The notes beneath the pieces are model-generated. The model saw nothing but the letters and a program-made list of their open reading frames with translations. It was not told the origin of the DNA and made no database searches. Below are positions 1-5,592 of a stretch of DNA of 13,509 nucleotides, piece by piece (positions within the stretch are counted from its first letter, which is position 1; each line of letters starts with the position of its first letter). Made by a program: the position numbers and the translations under genes. This DNA is from Ruminococcus sp. (lineage in GTDB: Bacteria > Bacillota > Clostridia > Oscillospirales > Ruminococcaceae), in the NCBI GenBank assembly GCA_017961625.1, contig JAGCWY010000155.1:1-13509 (forward strand), in the 5' to 3' direction.

Positions 1-60
1 AAACAGGGTGTAAGGGGGGTTAATTGGTAGTATAATTTTTTCAAAATATAACTACCAGTA
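1..60 (+). repeat. Left terminal inverted repeat (genome end)
   Basis: Bases 1-60 are the exact reverse complement of 13450-13509; identity stops at base 61. The ends start AAACAGGGTG followed by a run of G and then AT-rich sequence. The repeat contains a short internal dyad, TGGTAGT (25-31) and ACTACCA (51-57). Terminal repeats of this kind are the replication origins of protein-primed linear phage genomes, where the terminal protein stays bound to the 5' ends. The leading AAA would suit initiation opposite a run of T with sliding back, as in phi29-type systems; that part is inference. Confidence 0.95.
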
Positions 61-80
61 ATATCACCTGTTCCTGCCCG

Positions 81-228
81 ATTGGTTCAACCAATTGAGC
101 AGCACCCGGCTCAAAAATTGGTTCAACAACTTAATGGTCATATGAACTTATCATAAAATGAGCAGCAACACAAAATTGGTAAACCAATTGAGCAGCAAAA
201 TTTGTCAACCAATTGAGCAGCAACACCA
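81..228. repeat. Left block of ATTGGT/ACCAAT palindromes with TGAGCAGCA tails
   Basis: Two perfect palindromes, ATTGGT-tca-ACCAAT (81-95) and ATTGGT-aa-ACCAAT (175-188), lie here with half sites at 117-122 and 208-213. TGAGCAGCA follows at 96-104, 159-167, 189-197 and 214-222, always pointing inward. A mirrored block is present at the right end (13321-13439). Bases 229-320 hold nothing further except the site at 247-266. The symmetry suggests binding sites for a phage protein acting on both ends in replication, packaging or control of the end promoters. There is no open reading frame or CRISPR-like spacing. The block is certain as sequence; its function is unknown. Confidence 0.85.
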
Positions 229-246
229 AGATCTACCCAAGATCAC

Positions 247-266
247 AATATAACTGGTAGTAATAT
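247..266. repeat. Copy of the ITR inner edge with a reversed 3-bp core
   Basis: The 20 bases at 45-64, which straddle the inner edge of the left ITR, read AATATAACT-ACC-AGTAATAT. Bases 247-266 read AATATAACT-GGT-AGTAATAT. The arms are identical and only the central three bases are replaced by their reverse complement. The two sites bracket the left palindrome block. The role is unknown; a protein-binding site or a relic of terminal duplication are the simplest readings. Confidence 0.7.
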
Positions 267-320
267 AATAACATAAATATACATATGCACAAAAATCTCA
301 TATTAGAAGACTATAATCTG

Positions 321-349
321 TTGAAAATGCTGTTGAAATATGATATAAT
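321..349 (+). promoter_or_regulatory. Early promoter P1 (extended -10)
   Basis: TTGAAA (321-326), a 17-base spacer and TATAAT (344-349), with TG one base before the -10 hexamer, match a strong vegetative promoter. The start point is expected near 356-358. It lies 50 bases before the ATG at 408 and inside the longer open frame that could start at 285, so it helps decide the start codon. Confidence 0.8.
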
Positions 350-407
350 TAAATCTCAAAGAGAAACCAAGACCAAAACCAAAACCGAAAAAGGAGAAGT
401 GATCATC

Positions 408-593
408 ATGACCATTATCAGAACCGACAAGTATAACTACATAGTCAAGACCAGAATCGGCTATGAGTTTTCGATCATCAAGAGGGACTTCAGCAATTAC
501 TGGTATGTCAGCAATGAAGATATGAAAATTGGCAGATGCTGCGAAGATCTGTCAGAAGCATTTGACTACATAGAATATATCACGCTCATATAG
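408..593 (+). CDS. Small early protein, 61 aa, unknown function
   Basis: The start at 408 is chosen because AAGGAG (391-396) lies 11 bases upstream and promoter P1 (321-349) lies inside the alternative longer frame beginning at 285. The leader between promoter and start is rich in repeated ACCAAA units and probably unstructured. The 61-residue product (MTIIRTDKYNYIVKTRIGYE...) is rich in Tyr and Ile and has two adjacent Cys (residues 44-45 by my count). It shows no membrane segment, zinc motif or family I recognise. As the first gene from the left end behind a strong promoter it may be a small early regulator or host-takeover protein, but this is position-based inference only. Confidence 0.7.
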   Translation: MTIIRTDKYNYIVKTRIGYEFSIIKRDFSNYWYVSNEDMKIGRCCEDLSEAFDYIEYITLI

Positions 594-615
594 CTCCGTT
601 AAAATGGCTTCCTGA

Positions 616-861
616 AGCATTTGTGCCTTAACAGGTGCTATCACAGCAGCCCTGAGCTGTATCCCCTTTTTAACACTTCTTATTAAGAGGCCTCAGCATC
701 TGAGCCTTATCAGATGCTCATAAGCCTGCACTATGGTTTGATGCAGGGTAGTACAGAGCTATCACCTTCTGCCGTTCTGAAGCACTGACGGTTATCAGTG
801 CTATCACAAACAGCTGCAGAGTCTCCCTGCAATGTGAGACTAATATCGATACCTGCAGCTG
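616..861 (+). ncRNA. Hairpin array: candidate structured phage RNA
   Basis: The 443 bases between 594 and 1036 have no convincing open frame but hold strong dyads. H1 is 616-624/631-639 (9 bp, loop GCCTTA). H2 is 695-703/710-718 (9 bp, the same loop). H3 is 781-788/795-802 (8 bp, loop CGGTTA). H1 and H3 are followed by ATCAC, and ATCAC recurs at 761. Stems differ between copies while pairing is kept. H1 needs two G-U pairs that form only in the plus-strand RNA. A further element pairs 811-819 with 853-861 and encloses stem 820-825/836-841. CCTGCA/TGCAGG (725-730/742-747) adds another. Transcription would come from P1 through the 61-aa gene. A packaging RNA partner for the gp16-like ATPase, a 3' regulatory RNA, or protein-binding hairpins are all possible. 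The structure is seen; the role is inferred. Confidence 0.5.
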
Positions 862-891
862 CATATATGTCAATTCTTAATGTTTCGGGTG

Positions 892-980
892 AGTGTAATT
901 ATAAAGATCAGCATGGATAGCTCTCAGAGCACTCAGAATGCAAAATAACAGCCATTAGTGATACATAGTATAATTACACT
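892..980. promoter_or_regulatory. Spaced 12-bp inverted repeat with divergent -10 boxes
   Basis: AGTGTAATTATA (892-903) and TATAATTACACT (969-980) are exact reverse complements 65 bases apart. Each carries TATAAT, on the minus strand at 898-903 and on the plus strand at 969-974. A small palindrome GCTCT-c-AGAGC (920-930) lies between them. The arrangement could be a divergent promoter pair or a two-site operator. The leftward box has a CTGAGA -35 candidate (922-927, 4 of 6 matches) and would make antisense RNA to the hairpin array. Confidence 0.45.
945..974 (+). promoter_or_regulatory. Early operon promoter P2
   Basis: TATAAT (969-974) is preceded, after an 18-base spacer, by ATAACA (945-950), which matches TTGACA at four positions. 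The expected start near 981 gives a transcript beginning AAAGCAAAACC. This resembles the P1 transcript start, AAAGAGAAACC at 358, and supports the assignment. The leader to the ATG at 1037 is A/C-rich. Confidence 0.6.
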
Positions 981-1036
981 AAAGCAAAACCAAACACGAG
1001 AAAGAGACCAATTCTGAAAGAAAGCAGGAAACAATC

Positions 1037-1636
1037 ATGAACACAAAAGAGAAGCCAAGCACATCATTTTCAATTGATGAACTTCAGGAGCTTGCAGAAG
1101 CAGATACTGCAGTAACTGTAACAGAAGAAGAGCTTGCTGGTGAAGAGGCTGCAGAAGTAGTCTCAGCAGATCACAGGCAGCTCAAAGCTTTAGCAAAAGT
1201 CAATACAACATTTGACATGTCGGCTGACATTGATCACAGGATCTTTGAGACATTTCCCCTGAATGAATCATCAATGATAAGATTCAGTGCAACATGTGAT
1301 GAAGTAAGACTGTTCAATGCTATCAACAGCAACAGTGAAGCAGTAGCTGATCATCTTGGCGAAGATCTGAAGGTAATTGACATTGTAGTTACAACAGCAC
1401 AGGTAAGCACTGACTTCAATGATGACTTCGCAGAGAAGGAAGATAAACCATGTGTGCATTTCTTCTGTGAAAACGGTACACATTACGCTTCAGTGTCTAA
1501 CGGTATTATCAAGTCTACTGAGAATCTTCTGCTCTGCCGTATAATACCTTCACCTGAATCACCAATTGTGATACGTTGCAAAGAGATCAAGACCAAAAAA
1601 GGAACAGCTCATACATTTGATCTTATATCACGCTGA
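1037..1636 (+). CDS. Putative phage single-stranded DNA-binding protein, 199 aa
   Basis: The start is supported by AGGAA (1026-1030) six bases upstream and by promoter P2. The N-terminal ~55 residues are acidic and Glu/Ala-rich, probably disordered. The rest, with 'THYASVSNGIIKS' then 'ENLLLCRI...SPIVIRCKEIKTKKG...HTFDL' at the C-terminus, follows the pattern of a family in small Firmicutes phages annotated as ssDNA-binding. That family has an 'Y.SVSN.I..S...I....G.P...P..VK..Q...K.G...L.L' tail; I recognise it by pattern, without a search. Protein-primed replication displaces long single strands, so an SSB is expected, and first place in the early operon suits abundant expression. A hairpin follows the gene (1705-1727). 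No OB-fold motif can be proven by eye. Confidence 0.55.
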   Translation: MNTKEKPSTSFSIDELQELAEADTAVTVTEEELAGEEAAEVVSADHRQLKALAKVNTTFDMSADIDHRIFETFPLNESSMIRFSATCDEVRLFNAINSNSEAVADHLGEDLKVIDIVVTTAQVSTDFNDDFAEKEDKPCVHFFCENGTHYASVSNGIIKSTENLLLCRIIPSPESPIVIRCKEIKTKKGTAHTFDLISR

Positions 1637-1704
1637 AGATATAAGATGTCAACCTAAATCAATCTCCTAATCTACATTAACCAAGATCACGTTATTTGAT
1701 AATA

Positions 1705-1727
1705 CAGCCTGCATCAAATGCAGGCTG
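1705..1727 (+). terminator. Attenuator-like hairpin after the SSB-like gene
   Basis: CAGCCTGCAT (1705-1714) pairs perfectly with ATGCAGGCTG (1718-1727) over a three-base loop, and TTTT follows at 1731-1734. The U tract is short and offset by three bases, so read-through into the rest of the operon is expected. Nearly the same hairpin lies behind the capsid gene at 11659-11681 on the other strand. Likely role: partial terminator or 3' end stabiliser that favours the first gene. Confidence 0.6.
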
Positions 1728-1752
1728 AACTTTTAAAGAAAGCGGTGTATAG

Positions 1753-2061
1753 ATGAATATTGATATCACAAATGGTAAAAAGCAACATTTTGACAATATA
1801 GAAGATGTATTTCAGACATTCTTTTCAATTGCAATAGCAGCATATAATGTTGCCTCAAATTCTGACGACGGAGTATTAACTATGCTGGGAACAACAGATG
1901 ATAGAGGCAGAATGCGTATCAGAATAGACTTTCTGAAGGAAGGTGAAACAATGAGTGATAGCTGGAATGATTTATTTAATAGACAGTTCAAAATGGCTGA
2001 AAGTGCTGGGAACATGCACTTAGATATAAAGACAAGCTTGAAGAGCTTGAAAAATACATAG
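1753..2061 (+). CDS. Small early gene, upstream frame (102 aa); probably continues in another frame
   Basis: The ATG at 1753 follows the hairpin by 25 bases and has only a weak ribosome site. The 102-residue product has no family I recognise. Codons to about 2000 look like real coding ('DDRGRMRIRIDFLKEGE...SWNDLFNRQFKMAE'). After that the frame gives a nondescript tail (HLDIKTSLKSLKNT). From 2001 the -1 frame instead gives a good coiled-coil sequence down to a stop at 2169-2171 that abuts the next ATG. The likely full product is ~138 aa, made either by ribosomal frameshifting or before a one-base loss (or sequencing error) around 2000-2012. An in-frame ATG at 1951 could also serve as an internal start. 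Confidence 0.6.
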   Translation: MNIDITNGKKQHFDNIEDVFQTFFSIAIAAYNVASNSDDGVLTMLGTTDDRGRMRIRIDFLKEGETMSDSWNDLFNRQFKMAESAGNMHLDIKTSLKSLKNT

Positions 2062-2171
2062 AGTTGTTAGCTGAAGAAGGCAGTAAGCTTCTAACTTATG
2101 GTGAATACATTGAACTTCTGAAGCTTCAGCTGGAAGTTCAGAAAGAGATATATAGAATGGAGTGTATATAA
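2001..2171 (+). CDS. Downstream frame of the disrupted gene (coiled-coil part)
   Basis: This frame is open from 2001 to the TAA at 2169-2171 and encodes ~56 residues rich in Lys, Glu and Leu (LEELEKYIELL, then EYIELLKLQLEVQKEIYRME). It looks like a charged amphipathic helix and far more coding-like than the overlapping frame. It has no ATG or GTG start. A TTG at 2064 lies three bases after the upstream frame's stop (2059-2061), so reinitiation is the only way to make it alone. The stop is directly followed by the ATG of the zinc-ribbon gene, the spacing expected of a real gene end. Frameshift product, reinitiated peptide and sequence error are all open. Confidence 0.5.
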   Translation, partial: KCWEHALRYKDKLEELEKYIELLAEEGSKLLTYGEYIELLKLQLEVQKEIYRMECI

Positions 2172-2360
2172 ATGATCAAGTACTTCTGTGACAGGTGTCA
2201 GAATGAGCTGACACAATATGATTATGATCACGCTGCACAAGTGACTATAACAGATCCTGATGATGCGCACAGTCTTACAATATATCATCTGTGCAGCAAC
2301 TGTGAGTTCGCTGTCAGACATTTTATAAAAGAGAATTATAAGGCAGGTGAAAAAACATGA
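2172..2360 (+). CDS. Zinc-ribbon small protein, 62 aa
   Basis: GGAG (2159-2162) sits nine bases before the ATG, inside the preceding reading frame whose stop abuts this start. The product carries two CxxC knuckles, C6-x2-C9 (CDRC) and C41-x2-C44 (CSNC), about 31 residues apart, the spacing of a treble-clef or rubredoxin-like zinc ribbon. A basic C-terminal helix follows (VRHFIKENYK). Small CxxC...CxxC proteins are common in phage early regions and usually bind nucleic acid or a host protein. The exact role is unknown. It ends in an ATGA overlap with the next gene, so the two are probably translationally coupled. Confidence 0.75.
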   Translation: MIKYFCDRCQNELTQYDYDHAAQVTITDPDDAHSLTIYHLCSNCEFAVRHFIKENYKAGEKT

Positions 2361-2647
2361 TCTTCAACAATTATGAGGCCTTCTGTGACAGGATCAACAA
2401 GATCACTGAAGATGAATGGGAAAACCTTTATATAATCATGAGAAGCGGCTATAGCATGAATGATATACTTGAATCAAGCTATAGCTTAGAGCTGCTTGAA
2501 TGTGAATGTGGTGAATTTGTATGGCTTAACGATTGGTATGAAGGACAGAATTTTATTGAGATATACGACTACTATAAAGAAAGTGAAGTACTGCATAAGC
2601 TGCTGCACCTTCAGCACCGAAAAGGACTTGAAGACTATATAGAATAA
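2357..2647 (+). CDS. Small acidic protein, 96 aa, unknown function
   Basis: The ATG overlaps the stop of the zinc-ribbon gene (ATGA), with AGGTG a few bases upstream. The product is acidic and rich in Tyr, Trp and Glu, with three closely spaced Cys near the middle (C10, then a CEC near residues 49-51) that do not form a full zinc motif alone. No membrane segment or family is recognised. Tight coupling to replication genes suggests an accessory replication or host-directed role, which is inference. Pairing with the adjacent zinc-ribbon protein as a complex is possible but unsupported by motifs. Confidence 0.7.
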   Translation: MIFNNYEAFCDRINKITEDEWENLYIIMRSGYSMNDILESSYSLELLECECGEFVWLNDWYEGQNFIEIYDYYKESEVLHKLLHLQHRKGLEDYIE

Positions 2648-2668
2648 TAAGTAAAGGGGATATGCACC

Positions 2669-3304
2669 ATGAACATAGATAACATACTAAGAACAGCCAA
2701 TAAGTATATGAAGGATATTTTTGACACATTCGGTGGAAGCTCAAAGGAATATATGAACGCACTGAAGCAGGTAAAGGAGAATCTGCCTGAATCAGTGCTT
2801 GAAGATACAGCAAGAAAAGGGCTTCACTATGAGGGTGCAGCTCCTGATGAACCACTGCAGTTTTCAAGAGGCAAAGCAAGTAAAGCAGAACTGGAAGCAT
2901 TCAAGTCAGACCTGCAGGAGCTGCGAAAAGAGCAGAAAGAAGCAGGTACAGCAAGAAAGCAGTCAGAGAAATATTATGAAGATGCTGAGGCAAGAGGAAT
3001 TGACAAAGAAGACATAGATATCAAAGAAGAAGCTGAAAAGCTCTTTGAATTTGATAATTCCACCAATGACTGGTATGATGCTATAATGAGCAATGAAAAT
3101 ATCTCTGATGATGAAAAAGAAGAGATAAGAGACCTGTATTCAGATCTTTTCGAAAACTATGAAGATGCTTCATTCAGAGACAGGCTTGAAGAAGCCTGCA
3201 GAGATATACTGAGAGAAGCCGATATTCGTGAAGCGTCAGGCGGACTGCCTGAAGCTTCTGAAGATGACTTCGGCTTCTCTATAGATGAGGACGATCTGCT
3301 ATGA
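2669..3304 (+). CDS. Putative terminal protein (DNA replication primer), 211 aa
   Basis: A strong site AAAGGGGA (2653-2660) precedes the ATG by eight bases. The protein is highly charged, mostly helical, and acidic at the C-terminus (...FGFSIDEDDLL). A Lys/Glu-rich segment at about residues 75-110 is likely coiled coil. Assignment rests on position: it lies immediately upstream of, and overlaps by ATGA, a protein-primed DNA polymerase, as gene 3 precedes gene 2 in phi29. It is also somewhat shorter than the phi29 terminal protein (266 aa). In this system a Ser, Thr or Tyr hydroxyl accepts the first dAMP and the protein stays on the 5' ends. I cannot identify the priming residue. A scaffold or other replication factor is the main alternative. 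Confidence 0.55.
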   Translation: MNIDNILRTANKYMKDIFDTFGGSSKEYMNALKQVKENLPESVLEDTARKGLHYEGAAPDEPLQFSRGKASKAELEAFKSDLQELRKEQKEAGTARKQSEKYYEDAEARGIDKEDIDIKEEAEKLFEFDNSTNDWYDAIMSNENISDDEKEEIRDLYSDLFENYEDASFRDRLEEACRDILREADIREASGGLPEASEDDFGFSIDEDDLL

Positions 3305-5592
3305 ATGATACACTGCTTACAACAGATAATATACCGTTCGTATGTTATCAGATGCTGAAAGATGTACAGCTATGCAGCAACAGAGAACGTCAGAGCAGCA
3401 GCAGTGAGATGTACCTTCGCTGCGGTGGCGGATATGATACTGAGTCAACCACAATTACAAACTCTGAAGGAAAGCCATTATACGCTTTTGTATATCACAT
3501 TCAGATCATGATAAATAATATCTATGTATACTGCAGAGATATAGAACTTATCGTACCTTTTTTCAACGAGCTTATAAAGCAGATAAAGAAGCGTAAGACT
3601 AAGAAAAAGCAGCCTAAACTAATAATATGGGTAGCTAATTTAGCACATGAATATGCATTCTTCAAACGTCAGATAGAAGCTGTAGGCATTACGGATCTCT
3701 TTGCCAAGACGGAGAGAACGCCACTTAAAATAGAATTAGGCGGCTGTATCGAACTGAGGGAATGCATCGGACTTTTTGGCAGCAGTCTCGAAGACATTGC
3801 AAAGAAGAATACAATTACTCAGAAGCTGAAGGGTGATCTTGACTACAGCCTTATAAGAACGCCAAAGACGCCTGTTAAAAGAATACCTGCAGAAGGCAGA
3901 GTACATTCTGAATATGACTATATGAGAAACGATGTAAAAATATTAGATGAGCTTTCAGAAGTTGCTTTCAGGCAGTTTACGGATAATAAGCTGAAGATCC
4001 CGATGACAGCTACAGGAATATTAAGGCAGAAATGCAAGAACAGCATCAATAAGCTGCCCTGTGAATATTATGATAATCTGCTCTTAATGCCTGAGACAGA
4101 AGCTGAGTATACGCTGCAGCGTAAATATATGTATTGTGGAGGACTGTCAGGAACGTCCCCTATATATGCAGGTAAACTGATAAAAGGCAGCAAGTGCGCT
4201 GATATTGTTTCAGACTATCCTGCTCAGATCAATCACCATAAATTTCCTGCAGGAGAATTAAAAGAGACTAAGCCTGAGAACATAATGAAGGTAAAAAACA
4301 AATTTCATATAGTTCTGTTCGTCTGCGATATATACGCAAAAACAAAGCATGCTGTACTTTCAAAGCATAAGATAGTAAATTCAGGCAGCATCAGAGATGC
4401 AATAGTTATCAATGGAAAAATATGGACTGCAAAGAATTGTCTTTTAATGCTCAATAATACTGATATCACAGGACTGAAAAAGCTTTATACATTCAAAAAT
4501 ATTCGTATTCTGAAGCTATGGTATTTCACTGAAAAGAAATTCGCTCCGAGATTCCTGCGTAAATGCATGAATGATGACTATTTACAAAAGGTACAGCTGA
4601 AGGAAGATATCAATAAGCTGAAGGCAGAACTGAAAAAGAAGCCTGATGCTGAAAAGGAAAAGAAGCTTTCAGAGCTGAAAAAAATGTACAGTATAATCAA
4701 GTCGTACGTGAACAGCTACTACGGAATGACAGCCACCAGAATCTATGACTGTATTTATAAATGGAATGAAAAAGAGCATGATATCAAGCAGGCAGCATCA
4801 GAGCTTTCATATGAAGAGAGGAAAAGGAAAATGTGGCTGTCTCCGTATATTGCTTACTGGACGACAAGCTACGCAAGAGGAATATTGTATCATTATATTG
4901 CAAAATATCCTGAGCTTATCCTGCAGTATGATACTGACAGCTTATACTATATCACAGAGCCTTCGCAGGTAAGGCTTGACAAGTCACGCTGCTGCACTGC
5001 TGCAGAGCTTATAGCAGCATTTGAAGCAGATCTCAGAGAATATAACAAGATGATATATCAGAAGAATATCAGAATATTCAAAGGTGATACTCATTTTACA
5101 GATCTTGGCAGCTGGGAGATAGATGATGAAAGCAGTACAGGCTTCAAGGGATTAGGTGCCAAGAGATATCTTGTGAGACATGCTGCAGGAGATCTGAAGC
5201 CCACTGTTGCAGGAATGGTAACAAGCTCATTTCTTAAATATGTAGGATATGATGACGATAAAAAGACCTGTGAAAAAGATCCTTTTGAGATCTTCAGCTC
5301 TGATCTGAAGCTTGACAGAATACGCTCTGACAAGAAAGCAAGCAGATACAATGACAAAGAGCTGCAGCCTGTAAAGATAACTGACTATGAAGGCAATACA
5401 AGCATTGTACCTATAGGTACATATCATGCTATCTTTGATATCTCGTTTGATATCAAGACAGCAGACCTGTATATGAAGGTAGTACAGCTGTATCAGGAAG
5501 AATCTGCACTGCCTTATGATGCAAGGACTGCAGAGCCTCTTGTGAAAAAATTCAAAGCACTGGAAGCTGAAAGAAGGAAGAGGTTGAAATGA
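3301..5592 (+). CDS. Protein-primed family B DNA polymerase, 763 aa
   Basis: Replicates the linear genome from the terminal protein. Exonuclease motifs: Exo I YDTES (D46, E48); Exo II NLAHEY (N113, with E117 where phi29 has Asp); Exo III YMRND (Y207, D211). Polymerase motifs: YCGG (278-281), linking the two activities; motif A DIVSDYP (D301); motif B K467-SYV-NSYYG (471-475); motif C YDTDS (D544, D546); K-R-Y (621-623), the KxY motif. LGSWEID (602-608) is also typical. At 763 aa it is longer than phi29 polymerase (572 aa); a Lys-rich insert lies around 430-465, just before motif B. It overlaps the upstream gene and the downstream ATPase by ATGA, so the three are coupled. Both catalytic centres look intact. 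Confidence 0.96.
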   Translation: MNDTLLTTDNIPFVCYQMLKDVQLCSNRERQSSSSEMYLRCGGGYDTESTTITNSEGKPLYAFVYHIQIMINNIYVYCRDIELIVPFFNELIKQIKKRKTKKKQPKLIIWVANLAHEYAFFKRQIEAVGITDLFAKTERTPLKIELGGCIELRECIGLFGSSLEDIAKKNTITQKLKGDLDYSLIRTPKTPVKRIPAEGRVHSEYDYMRNDVKILDELSEVAFRQFTDNKLKIPMTATGILRQKCKNSINKLPCEYYDNLLLMPETEAEYTLQRKYMYCGGLSGTSPIYAGKLIKGSKCADIVSDYPAQINHHKFPAGELKETKPENIMKVKNKFHIVLFVCDIYAKTKHAVLSKHKIVNSGSIRDAIVINGKIWTAKNCLLMLNNTDITGLKKLYTFKNIRILKLWYFTEKKFAPRFLRKCMNDDYLQKVQLKEDINKLKAELKKKPDAEKEKKLSELKKMYSIIKSYVNSYYGMTATRIYDCIYKWNEKEHDIKQAASELSYEERKRKMWLSPYIAYWTTSYARGILYHYIAKYPELILQYDTDSLYYITEPSQVRLDKSRCCTAAELIAAFEADLREYNKMIYQKNIRIFKGDTHFTDLGSWEIDDESSTGFKGLGAKRYLVRHAAGDLKPTVAGMVTSSFLKYVGYDDDKKTCEKDPFEIFSSDLKLDRIRSDKKASRYNDKELQPVKITDYEGNTSIVPIGTYHAIFDISFDIKTADLYMKVVQLYQEESALPYDARTAEPLVKKFKALEAERRKRLK

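Noticed and set aside
61..266. CRISPR-like array at the left end
   Set aside because: Copies are short, irregularly spaced, palindromic and mirrored at the other end; there are no uniform spacers or cas genes.
285..407. Longer N-terminus (start at 285) for the 61-aa early gene
   Set aside because: A strong promoter (321-349) lies inside this segment and the only good ribosome site serves the ATG at 408.
643..671. Intrinsic terminator from ACAGC/GCTGT (643-660) and the T run at 667-671
   Set aside because: A five-pair stem separated by six bases from the T run is too weak to call.
846..873. Leftward promoter from TTGACA on the minus strand (868-873)
   Set aside because: The best -10 at usable spacing (TATCGA, 846-851) matches at only three positions.
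594..1036. tRNA gene in the non-coding stretch
   Set aside because: No cloverleaf, T-loop GGTTC.A..CC signature or acceptor stem could be found; the hairpins have other spacing.
1698..1703. GATAAT as a -10 box before the gene at 1753
   Set aside because: There is no credible -35 and the attenuator hairpin begins two bases later.
2553..2900. 115-aa leftward hydrophobic frame
   Set aside because: Antisense to two coding genes, with no promoter or ribosome site; a compositional shadow.
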